Shown here piece after piece: positions 8,541 to 15,891 of a stretch of 64,000 bases of DNA. Position 1 is the stretch's first letter. Each line of letters begins with the position of its first letter. The DNA lies in the NCBI RefSeq assembly GCF_001517975.1, contig NZ_KQ950181.1:128052-192051 (forward strand), written 5' to 3'. The DNA comes from Thermobifida cellulosilytica TB100. Its GTDB lineage: Bacteria > Actinomycetota > Actinomycetes > Streptosporangiales > Streptosporangiaceae. The position numbers and the translations under genes are program-made. The notes beneath the pieces are model-generated. The model was given only the letters and a program-made list of their open reading frames with translations. It made no database searches and had not been told where the DNA came from.

Positions 8541-9749
8541 TCAGGGCAGCACGCCGGTGCCGGGGCCCAGGAACTCCGCCCAGCCGCCGGGCGGGGCCTG
8601 GCCGACGTCCAGGCGGCCGAGCCTCGCCACGACGTCGGGGTCCTGGGCGTCGAGCCAGTCGGCGAACTGGCGGAAGGAGACCATCCGGACGTCGGACTCG
8701 CCGCCGATCTCGTCCATGAACTGCTCGACCGCGTCCATGTAGATCCCGCCGTTCCACCGCTGGAAGTGGTTGCCCACGAACAGCGGGGCGCGGTTGCCGT
8801 AGTAGGCGCGTTCGAAGCCCTTCAGGTAGGTGTCGCGTGCCTGGACGCGCCACCGGCCGTACTGGCTGCGGTCCCCCCGGGGCGTCTCGGACTGGTTGAC
8901 CATGATGTTGTAGTCCATCGACAGCACCTCGAAGTCCTGCCCGGCCATGGGCAGCGACTGCAAGGGGAAGTCCCACAGGCCGTGCCTGCGCTGCGGCCAG
9001 ACCTGCCGCCCTCCCGGGGAGCTCGCGTCGTAGCGCCAGCCGAGCTTGGCGGCGGTGGGCAGAAGCTGGTCCCGGCCCTGTAGGCAGGGAGTGCGCCCGC
9101 CGACGAGCTCCTTGCGGTAGTCGAAGGGCAGGGGCGGCAGGTCGGTGAAGCCGGTGTTGGTCTTCCAGGTCGTCACGAACTGCACGGCCTGCCGGATCTC
9201 CGACTCCCAGTCGGCCGGGGACCAGGTGGAGACCCCCTTCGGACCGCAGAAGTGCCCGTTGAAGTGGGTGCCGATCTCGTGCCCCTCCCGCCACGCCAGG
9301 TCGAGCTGGATGATCGTGCGGTGGATCGACTCCTCGCTGAGGTAGCCGATGTCGGAGGCGCCCACCGGGTGCCCGGGCGGCCGGTAGAGGTGTTTGCGGT
9401 GTTCGGGGAGCAGGTAGATGCCGCTGAGGAAGAACGTCATGTGGGCGTTGTTGCGGCGGGCCACCTCCCGGAAGCGGGTGAACAGCCGGTCGCTCAGCTC
9501 TCCTGCGCCGTCCCAGGAGATGACGACGAACTGGGGCGGCGCCGTGCTGCGGTCGAGCCGGTCCACCGGCGGCTGGTGCGGCTGCGGTCCGGTGTCGGAG
9601 GTGGAGCCGTCTCCGATGACGCGGACGCGCCGCCGCGGCGACGGCTCGGCCAGCGCGGCCCCGTGCCGGTCCGCTGAGCAGCCGGCAGCGCCTAGGGCGG
9701 CGGTGATCGCGGTGGCGGACAGGAGTGTGCGGCGCGAAATATCTCTCAC
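8541..9749 (-). CDS. Tat-exported polysaccharide deacetylase-like lipoprotein
   Basis: The product is 402 residues. The N-terminus VRDISRRTLLSATAITAALG-AAGC combines a twin-arginine motif with a lipobox, predicting Tat export and lipidation. The body fits the polysaccharide deacetylase (NodB/CE4) fold: a first strand FVVISWDGAGE in place of the usual TFDDG, then GHEIGTHFNGHFCG with the metal-type His pair, and a C-terminal GNHFQRWNGGIYMDAVEQF. The changed first motif means the catalytic Asp pair is not intact in canonical form, so activity is uncertain. The GTG start follows AGGA by 4 bases; a longer frame upstream has no signal peptide logic. It probably acts on cell wall or extracellular glycans. 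Confidence 0.8.
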   Translation of the reverse strand: MRDISRRTLLSATAITAALGAAGCSADRHGAALAEPSPRRRVRVIGDGSTSDTGPQPHQPPVDRLDRSTAPPQFVVISWDGAGELSDRLFTRFREVARRNNAHMTFFLSGIYLLPEHRKHLYRPPGHPVGASDIGYLSEESIHRTIIQLDLAWREGHEIGTHFNGHFCGPKGVSTWSPADWESEIRQAVQFVTTWKTNTGFTDLPPLPFDYRKELVGGRTPCLQGRDQLLPTAAKLGWRYDASSPGGRQVWPQRRHGLWDFPLQSLPMAGQDFEVLSMDYNIMVNQSETPRGDRSQYGRWRVQARDTYLKGFERAYYGNRAPLFVGNHFQRWNGGIYMDAVEQFMDEIGGESDVRMVSFRQFADWLDAQDPDVVARLGRLDVGQAPPGGWAEFLGPGTGVLP

Positions 9750-10017
9750 TTGATCCTGGTTCCTTCGGCACACGAACGCGGCGGAAATGGTGACCAGGGG
9801 AAATTTATCACTTTCGGTAGTTGTGAAGTTACATAAAGTGTCGAGTGTTGTGCGGCGGGTCTCTTTCGAGAACCAGCGCCACAGATAGGCTCGAACACGA
9901 TCAAGACCGGCAGGCGGCGTCCCACGAGGGCGGGGAGGCACTCGGCCCGTCCGGGCGGCCGACCCCGCGGCGCCGCCCGTCCGGGCCACCCCACACCCCC
10001 GTCGTGAGGAGACGACC

Positions 10018-10818
10018 GTGACCAATCCCGACCCGCGGGAGCTGCTGGACCTCGCGCTCGAGGCGGCTCGCAAGGGAGGTGAGCTGGCCGCGCGCGGGCA
10101 GCGGGGCATCTCGGTGCTCGACACCAAGTCCTCGCCCACCGACGTGGTCACCGAGATGGACCGCGCCACCGAGAAGCTGATCCGCGACGTCCTGCTCGGC
10201 GCCCGCCCCGACGACGCGATCCTGGGCGAGGAGGGCGGCGCGGCCCGGGGCAGCACCGGGGTGCGCTGGCTGGTCGACCCCATTGACGGCACCGTCAACT
10301 ACCTGTACGGGCGCGCCGAGTGGGCGGTGAGCGTCGCCGCGGAGGTCGACGGCGAGACCGTGGTCGGGGTCGTGGAGATCCCCGTGCGCGGTCTGACCTA
10401 CTCCGCGGTACGGGGACAGGGGGCCCGCCGCAACGGCGAGCCGATCTCGGCCGCGGCCCCCGTGGAGCTGGGCATGGCCCTGGTCGCCACCGGATTCGGC
10501 TACGAGGCGCGCCGTCGGCGCAAGCAGGCCCAGGTGCTCAGCACGGTCCTGCCGAGAGTCCGCGACATCCGCCGGGTCGGCTCCGCCGCGATCGACCTGT
10601 GCGCGGTGGCGGAGGGCAGCGTCAACGCCTACTACGAGCGCGGGGCCTACCCCTGGGACTGGGGGGCGGGGGCGCTGATCGCGACCGAGGCGGGAGCCCG
10701 GGTGGGCGGGCTGCGCGGCACCCCGCCCAACCACGACCTGCTCCTGGCCGCGGTGCCGGGCCTGTTCGAGCAGTTGCACGACCTGCTGGAGCCGCTGGGG
10801 GCCGACAGCGACGACTGA
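10018..10818 (+). CDS. suhB: Inositol-1-monophosphatase family protein
   Basis: The product is 266 residues in the Mg2+-dependent, Li+-sensitive phosphatase family. Motifs in order: SSPTDVVTEMDRATE, ILGEEGG (metal Glu), VRWLVDPIDGTVNY (metal Asp pair and Thr), and YPWDWGAGALIATEAGA near the C-terminus. It hydrolyses inositol monophosphate or related sugar phosphates. Actinobacteria use inositol for phosphatidylinositol and mycothiol. GTG start at the family N-terminus. The symbol is by family; substrate specificity is not shown by sequence. Its neighbours match the conserved Streptomyces order ferrochelatase - suhB - cutRS. Confidence 0.88.
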   Translation: MTNPDPRELLDLALEAARKGGELAARGQRGISVLDTKSSPTDVVTEMDRATEKLIRDVLLGARPDDAILGEEGGAARGSTGVRWLVDPIDGTVNYLYGRAEWAVSVAAEVDGETVVGVVEIPVRGLTYSAVRGQGARRNGEPISAAAPVELGMALVATGFGYEARRRRKQAQVLSTVLPRVRDIRRVGSAAIDLCAVAEGSVNAYYERGAYPWDWGAGALIATEAGARVGGLRGTPPNHDLLLAAVPGLFEQLHDLLEPLGADSDD

Positions 10819-10837
10819 GGCCGCGGGGCCGAACCGA

Positions 10838-10872
10838 AAGGCCGGGGCGCCCCAACGGGGCACCCCGGCCTT
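10838..10872. terminator. Bidirectional hairpin terminator
   Basis: Arms 10838-10853 and 10857-10872 pair over 16 bp with one mismatch and a 3-base loop. AA at the left flank and TT at the right suit both directions. It separates suhB (plus) from the small gene ending at 10895 (minus). Confidence 0.8.
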
Positions 10873-10894
10873 GCGCAACTGCTCCGTCGTGGGG

Positions 10895-11065
10895 TCACAC
10901 GCCGTGCGGGTCGATCCCGTGGCGGGCGGCGATGCGGTGCAAGTCCTCCAGCTCCGACGCGTGCGCGTCGGCAAGGAATTCGTCTCCGGCGGCCTGGGCC
11001 GCTTGGAGCGACGTGTAGGTCTCGTTGATCCGAACCCGAATCTCTGCCAGAAACTCGCCCATCAT
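10895..11065 (-). CDS. Small conserved actinobacterial protein, 55-56 residues
   Basis: Two adjacent ATG codons (11065 and 11062) follow GAGGGG; the second has the better spacing. The peptide begins MGEFLAEIRVRINETYTSLQ and ends RIAARHGIDPHGV. It is mostly predicted amphipathic helix, with no signal peptide or Cys. It resembles small uncharacterised proteins found beside suhB/cutR in Actinobacteria, recalled rather than searched. Codon usage (G/C at third positions) and the terminator at its 3' end support expression. Confidence 0.75.
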   Translation of the reverse strand: MMGEFLAEIRVRINETYTSLQAAQAAGDEFLADAHASELEDLHRIAARHGIDPHGV

Positions 11066-11588
11066 CACACCCCTCTCTCACCACATGGCCGGCGGTTGCC
11101 GACCATACCCACGCCCCTCCGAGCGCCAAACCTTCCGGAGAGACGAAAATCGCTGCGGGACCGGGAGTCCTACCCCGGACACGACGCTGTGCTCGGTGAG
11201 TGGTCCGCAGGCGGGCAACCACGATAACCCCGGCCCCTGCGGGAGCCGCAGGGGGATCGGGAAAACGTGGTGGAGCAGCCAATACCCCAGGATGGTCACG
11301 GAAAGGCCACGCTTATTTTTTTCTTATCCGTGCTGTGTCAAATTTGAGATGTGCGGGGTGAACGTCGCGGTCGGCGGTTGGGGGATGCGCCGACCGCGAC
11401 TCCGCATTTTCGGGCCGCTGCGTGTGCGGGGCTGTACGCCCCGTGTGCCCGACTGGTCGGTCCTCCAAGTATCATCGAAGGCGTACCGGCCTCCCGTCGG
11501 AAGTCGAGCTTCCGGCCGTGCGAGGTGCCCCGACCGGGGAGGATCCCCTGCCGGGGCAGGACAACCAGTGGCGCGGTCGGAGACGAGC
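11066..11588. other. Long leader or intergenic region upstream of cutR
   Basis: No convincing gene is seen. Features: an AT-rich run at about 11310-11350 (TTATTTTTTTCTTATCC), likely promoter territory, and a 9-bp hairpin at 11234-11254. The distance to cutR is unusually long for this compact region, and a terminator-like hairpin lies just before cutR. A small RNA or a regulated leader is possible. Confidence 0.4.
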
Positions 11589-11631
11589 GCCGCTGCCGGT
11601 GTGTTGGGGGATGCGCCGGCAGCGGCCTTTT
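11589..11631 (+). terminator. Terminator-like hairpin 30 bases before cutR
   Basis: Perfect 11-bp stem GCCGCTGCCGG/CCGGCAGCGGC (arms 11589-11599 and 11616-11626), 16-base loop, then CTTTT. In orientation it would stop a plus-strand transcript before reaching cutR. It is either the end of a small RNA or an attenuator in the cutRS leader. Confidence 0.65.
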
Positions 11632-11660
11632 GCTGTCTCCACGAAGGAACGAAGGACACA

Positions 11661-12314
11661 GTGCGCGTACTCGTGGTCGAAGACGAGCAGGTTCTCGCCG
11701 ACGCGGTCGCGGTGGGACTGCGACGCGAATCGATGGCCGTGGACGTCGCCTACGACGGCGACAGTGCCCTGGAACGCACCAGCGTCAACGACTACGACGT
11801 CATCATCCTGGACCGTGACCTGCCCGGGACCCACGGCGACGAGGTGTGCCGGTCGCTGGCCTCCGCCAGCTACCCCGGGCGGATCCTGATGCTCACGGCC
11901 GCCGGGGGACTCGACGACAAGGTGTCGGGTCTCACCCTGGGCGCCGACGACTACATGGCCAAGCCCTTCGCGTTCGCCGAACTCGTCGCCCGGGTGCGGG
12001 CGCTGGCCCGGCGCGCCACCCCGCCGCTGCCCCCCGTGCTGCGCCGCCAGGGCATCACGCTGGACCCCGCCAACCACACGGTCGAGCGGGACGGGCGGCC
12101 CATCTCGCTGACTCCCAAGGAGTTCGCCGTCCTGGAGGTCCTGATGCGAGCCAACGGAACCGTGGTGAGCGCCGAAGGACTGCTGGAGAAGGCATGGGAC
12201 GAGAACGCGGATCCGTTCACCAACGTGGTACGGGTCACGGTGATGACCCTGCGCAAGAAGCTCGGCGACCCCCCGGTGATCCGCACCGTGCAGGGCGCGG
12301 GATACCGGATTTGA
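11661..12314 (+). CDS. cutR: OmpR-family response regulator CutR
   Basis: The product is 217 residues. Receiver domain: VRVLVVEDEQ start, acidic pocket E8/D9, phosphoacceptor D51 in ILDRDLPG, T79 and K101 in MAKPFAFAEL. The C-terminal winged helix has the OmpR pattern SLTPKEFAVLEVLMRANGT and VRVTVMTLRKKLGDPP. The sequence and place match Streptomyces CutR of the CutRS system, which is linked to secretion stress and control of HtrA-like proteases. GTG start; RBS GAAGGA upstream. The last bases overlap the kinase gene (TTGA). The leader hairpin upstream may regulate it. Confidence 0.88.
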   Translation: MRVLVVEDEQVLADAVAVGLRRESMAVDVAYDGDSALERTSVNDYDVIILDRDLPGTHGDEVCRSLASASYPGRILMLTAAGGLDDKVSGLTLGADDYMAKPFAFAELVARVRALARRATPPLPPVLRRQGITLDPANHTVERDGRPISLTPKEFAVLEVLMRANGTVVSAEGLLEKAWDENADPFTNVVRVTVMTLRKKLGDPPVIRTVQGAGYRI

Positions 12315-13618
12315 CCGCCGGGGAACAGGAGGTCGTCACGGCCTCCGCCGGAGAGGTCCCCCCCACTCCGCCGGGGGAGACCGGCACCTGGCGGCGGCTG
12401 TCCCGGCCGCTGAACCAGCAGCCCAAGGGCGCGGGGCAGGCCGACAAGAAGGCGGTCGGCGAGAAGGAGCACGGCTTCCGCCTCACCGACAACATCAGCC
12501 TGCGGATGCGCCTGACGCTCATCTACGGGATGCTCTTCTTCGCGGCGGGCTCGCTGCTGGTGCTCCTCAACTACGTGATCCTGGTCAGTGTCCTCGACAA
12601 GCCCGACTTCACCGTCCAGATCGACGGCTACAACCTGGAGTCGGAGATCGCCGACGAGATCAAGGCGGTCCTCATCGACGGCATCGCCAACCAGGTGACC
12701 CGCTACTCGGTGCTGGCGCTGATCGTGGTGGGCGTCCTGGCGGTCGGTCTGGGGTACATGGTGGCCGGCCGGGCGCTGTCCCCCCTGCACAAGATCACCC
12801 GCACCGCGCGGCGGCTCTCGGAGCGCTCGCTGCACGAGCGCATCGCGATGGGCGGCCCCGACGACGAGATACGGGAACTCGCCGACACCTTCGACGCGAT
12901 GCTGGAGCGCCTGGACCGCGCCTTCGACGGGCAGCGCCGCTTCGTCGCCAGCGCCTCCCACGAACTGCGCACCCCCCTGGCCATCAACCGCACCCTGCTG
13001 GAGGTGGCGCTCGCCGACCCCGACGCCTCGCCCGACCTCAAGACGATCGGCCGCACCCTGCTGGAGACCAACTCGCGGCACGAGCGCCTCATCGACGGCC
13101 TGCTCTTCCTCGCCAAGAGCGACCGCGAGCTCGACGTGCGCACCGTGGTCGACCTCGGCGAGGTCACGGCGACCGTGCTGAGCCAGCTCGACGACGAGAT
13201 CAAGAAGTCGGGCCTGCGGCTGCGCACCGACCTGCGGGAGGCCCTCGTCACCGGGGACCCCGTGCTGCTGGAGCGGCTGGTCGGCAACCTGGTCGAGAAC
13301 GCGCTGCGCTACAACGTCGCCGACGGCGAGATCACGGTCCGCTCCGGCATCAACGAGGGCGCCCCGGCCATCCAGGTGGAGAACTCCGGTCCGGTCGTGC
13401 CCGCCTACGAGATCGAGGGGCTGTTCGAGCCCTTCCGGCGCGGCTCCGGCGACCGGGTGCGCTCCAAGAAGAGCGCAGGGCTGGGCCTGTCCATCGTGCG
13501 CTCGGTGGTGCGCGCCCACCAGGGGACCGTCACCGCCTGGCCCCGGGCCGGGGGCGGCCTCGTGGTGACCGTCCACTTCCCGGTGAGCACCCGCCGCGGC
13601 GAGGGCGACTCCGCCTGA
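12311..13618 (+). CDS. cutS: Sensor histidine kinase CutS
   Basis: The product is 435 residues with a TTG start overlapping the cutR stop; the first ATG in a sensible place (12508) is an alternative start. Order: charged N-terminal tail, TM1 (LTLIYGMLFFAAGSLLVLLN), a short extracytoplasmic loop of about 50 residues, TM2 (VLALIVVGVLAVGLGYMVAG), HAMP, then the HisKA box ASHELRTPLAINRTLLE with His217. The N box is GNLVENALRYN and the ATP lid has AGLGLSIVRSVV. It is the partner of CutR. The reported CutS family senses extracytoplasmic protein state, possibly through Cys residues; no Cys is visible in the short loop here. Confidence 0.86.
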   Translation: MTAGEQEVVTASAGEVPPTPPGETGTWRRLSRPLNQQPKGAGQADKKAVGEKEHGFRLTDNISLRMRLTLIYGMLFFAAGSLLVLLNYVILVSVLDKPDFTVQIDGYNLESEIADEIKAVLIDGIANQVTRYSVLALIVVGVLAVGLGYMVAGRALSPLHKITRTARRLSERSLHERIAMGGPDDEIRELADTFDAMLERLDRAFDGQRRFVASASHELRTPLAINRTLLEVALADPDASPDLKTIGRTLLETNSRHERLIDGLLFLAKSDRELDVRTVVDLGEVTATVLSQLDDEIKKSGLRLRTDLREALVTGDPVLLERLVGNLVENALRYNVADGEITVRSGINEGAPAIQVENSGPVVPAYEIEGLFEPFRRGSGDRVRSKKSAGLGLSIVRSVVRAHQGTVTAWPRAGGGLVVTVHFPVSTRRGEGDSA

Positions 13619-14080
13619 ACCCTCTGCGCCGTCGGCGTGTCCCGGGCGGTTCCGTTCCGTCCGTACCGCGGCCGTGATATGCATACGTGTCCGACGGAAC
13701 GAGCACCCTGGTGCGGGAACGGTCCCGGGAATGGGTATGCTCACCCGGGCACCGAAAAGGCGAGAGGCGTCCTGTCCGGGATGTCGGCTTTTCCCTCACG
13801 GTCCGGCGCGGGCCCGGAGCCCCGAACCCGCGGCGGCAGGGAAGGCGGCGGGGCGGGGACTGTCCGCTGCCGGGAGAGCACCGGGCAGCAGCTCGTTCGC
13901 CCGCCGCGAACACGTTCGGTCACCGGACGCCGCCGTCCGCGGAGACGGGCCGCGCATCGGGGCACGGTCCTTCAGACACCGGAAAAACTTTTCGGCCCAA
14001 ACGGGCACAAGAGACGTCTCTGAAGCGTTACATTCGCGCGACGAGACAAGAGAGATGGATCGAGGGGGATGGAGTAAGCC
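13619..14080. other. Intergenic region upstream of the DUF4193 gene
   Basis: No gene seen in this 462-base stretch. A perfect 12-bp palindrome AGAGACGTCTCT lies at 14010-14021, about 60 bases before the DUF4193 start, and TGATATGCATACG near 13674 is the least GC-rich spot. These are possible operator and promoter elements. Confidence 0.4.
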
Positions 14081-14380
14081 ATGGCCACCGACTACGACAG
14101 CCCACGCAAGACCGACGAGGACCTGGGCGAGGACAGCCTCCAGGAACTGCAGGCGCGCCGGGGCGACAAGGGCACCAGCACCATCGACGTCGACCCCGAC
14201 GAGGTCGCCGAGGGGCTGGAGCTGCCGGGGGCGGACCTGTCCGGTGAGGAGCTCGCGGTACGGGTCCTGCCGCGTCAGGCAGACGAGTTCACCTGCTCGC
14301 GCTGCTTCCTGGTCCACCACCGCAGCCAGCTGGCCGAGGAGCACAACGGGCAGTACGTCTGCAAGGAATGCGCTTCCTGA
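14081..14380 (+). CDS. DUF4193 zinc-ribbon-like small protein
   Basis: The product is 99 residues. An acidic N-terminal half (MATDYDSPRKTDEDLGED and a run of Asp/Glu) leads to a C-terminal zinc-ribbon pattern: FTCSRCFLVHHRSQL ... YVCKECAS, two CxxC pairs about 25 residues apart. This is the DUF4193 family, universal in Actinobacteria and next to cutS in Streptomyces. Function unknown; the acidic tail plus ribbon recalls RNA polymerase-binding proteins, which is inference only. RBS GGAG 8 bases before the ATG. A strong terminator follows. Confidence 0.9.
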   Translation: MATDYDSPRKTDEDLGEDSLQELQARRGDKGTSTIDVDPDEVAEGLELPGADLSGEELAVRVLPRQADEFTCSRCFLVHHRSQLAEEHNGQYVCKECAS

Positions 14381-14423
14381 TCCGTGGAGCCCTCCTTGCT
14401 CCACCGCCTCTTTCGGTCGAAGA

Positions 14424-14466
14424 AAACGGACGAGACCCCGGACCCGAACCGGGGTCTCGTCCGTTT
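14424..14466 (+). terminator. Intrinsic terminator after DUF4193 gene
   Basis: Perfect 18-bp inverted repeat (arms 14424-14441 and 14449-14466) with a 7-base loop. The left arm begins AAACGGACG and the right ends CGTCCGTTT. One of the strongest hairpins in the window. Confidence 0.92.
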
Positions 14467-14562
14467 CCCGGACTCCGTCCCGGGCTGCCGGGGAACAGGG
14501 GGGCGGGTCCCGTTCGTCTACATCAGGGAACACAACCCCGCGCACCGAGGGGATGAGGAGCC

Positions 14563-15429
14563 GTGAACGAGGGGACCGACGACAGGGACCGCGCCGAGGA
14601 GTCCGGGCGGCAGCCGGGGGCCGAACTCGTGCCCGCGGACCGCGCCGAGGTGGGCGAGCTCGTCGCCCGTCTCGCCACGGAGGAGAAGGCCGACGAGGAG
14701 AGCCGGTCGCGGCTGCTGGGACGGCTCTCCGCGGCCCTGGTCCGCAGCGCCCGGGCGGCCGGGGCCAAGAGCCTGGCGGGCGGCCGGTGGCTGACCGACC
14801 TGTTCACCGAGGAGATCGCTCCGCGCATCCCCATCCGCGACCGTGAGACCCTGATCCGCCACCACCGGGGATTGCAGGGCGAGGACCTCGCCGACGCGCT
14901 GGAGCGCGTCGCGGTCAACACCACCACCGCCGTGGGCGCGGCCGGCGGGGCGCTCGCCGCCGTCCAGTTCACCGCGCCCCCGCTGCTGCTCAGCGCCCCC
15001 GCGCAGATCGTCGCCGAGACGATCGTCGTCGCGGCCGTCGAGGTCAAGCTGATCGGGGAACTCCACGAGGTCTACGGGGCCCCGGCGCGGGGCGGCCAGT
15101 TGCAGCGCACCTCCGGATACCTCGTGTCGTGGGCCAGGCGGCGCGGCATCGACCCCACCCAGAGCGTCGAGTCGCTCACGGCCGCCCTGGGCACAGCCGC
15201 CCGGACCGCGCTGCGCAACCGCCTCATGAAGCTGCTCGGCCGCCACCTGACCACCCTGGGCCCCTACCTGACCGGCGCGGTGGCCGGGGCCACGCTGAAC
15301 CGGGCCGGCACCCGCGCCCTGGCCCGGGCGGTGCGCGAGGACCTGCGCGCTGTGACGGCTCCCGGACAGCCCTCCGCCAAGGTGCTCCCGCTGCGCCGGA
15401 CCAGGCCGCTGGACCGCGGCAGGGGCTGA
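14563..15429 (+). CDS. Conserved actinobacterial hypothetical protein, membrane-associated
   Basis: The product is 288 residues, GTG start with GAGGAG upstream. The N-terminal third is charged and helical. Around residues 120-165 there is an Ala-rich hydrophobic stretch (TTTAVGAAGGALAAVQF, LLLSAPAQIVAETIVVAAVEV), and around 225-250 a second (LTTLGPYLTGAVAGATLN), suggesting insertion in or contact with the membrane. The C-terminus is basic. I do not recognise a named family. Homologues are expected between DUF4193 and valS/dut genes in related genomes, based on recall of Streptomyces synteny. Confidence 0.8.
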   Translation: MNEGTDDRDRAEESGRQPGAELVPADRAEVGELVARLATEEKADEESRSRLLGRLSAALVRSARAAGAKSLAGGRWLTDLFTEEIAPRIPIRDRETLIRHHRGLQGEDLADALERVAVNTTTAVGAAGGALAAVQFTAPPLLLSAPAQIVAETIVVAAVEVKLIGELHEVYGAPARGGQLQRTSGYLVSWARRRGIDPTQSVESLTAALGTAARTALRNRLMKLLGRHLTTLGPYLTGAVAGATLNRAGTRALARAVREDLRAVTAPGQPSAKVLPLRRTRPLDRGRG

Positions 15430-15454
15430 CCAGCCCCGGGCGGCGCCGCGGCCC

Positions 15455-15739
15455 CTACAGCGGCAGTTGCTCGATGTCGTGGTGCCGGCGCGGAGCGAGG
15501 CGCTTGTGCACGGCGCGTACCGCCAGCACCCGGGTCACCTCCATGCCGACGCCGGTGACCACGGCCCAGCCCAGCGCCTCGGCCAGGCTGATGTCGGGGG
15601 AGTCCGGGTCGGCCGGGGGCTCCTTGCCCACGGTCTTGGTCCACACCAGGGTGAGGATCTTGCGGGTCACGTAGGCGGCGGCCACCGCCGCCACCCCTCC
15701 GAGGATCCGAGCGGTCAGCTCGCCGTCCTTGTCGGCCAT
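15455..15739 (-). CDS. DUF4235 membrane protein
   Basis: The product is 94 residues. Two hydrophobic helices (about residues 10-32, ILGGVAAVAAAYVTRKILTL, and 51-72, LAEALGWAVVTGVGMEVTRV) flank a Pro-rich loop, with a basic tail KRLAPRRHHD. This is the DUF4235 pattern of small integral membrane proteins of Actinobacteria. Function unknown. It is convergent with the preceding gene and divergent from valS. Confidence 0.85.
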   Translation of the reverse strand: MADKDGELTARILGGVAAVAAAYVTRKILTLVWTKTVGKEPPADPDSPDISLAEALGWAVVTGVGMEVTRVLAVRAVHKRLAPRRHHDIEQLPL

Positions 15740-15891
15740 GGGAATCGCGTCACTTCCGTTCCGGTGTCGTTCGGGTCAGGCGCTGCCCGAAATACTGTCA
15801 TGTCCCCTCCGGCCGTCGCAGGGCGTCACGGCCGGGTGTCGGCTGAGACGAACGGAGCGACCAGGGCCGCGGGACCAATACCATTGGCCCT

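Noticed and set aside
11234..11254. Hairpin in the cutR leader as part of a riboswitch
   Set aside because: A simple 9-bp stem with a 3-base loop; I found no cobalamin, c-di-AMP or other known riboswitch core around it.
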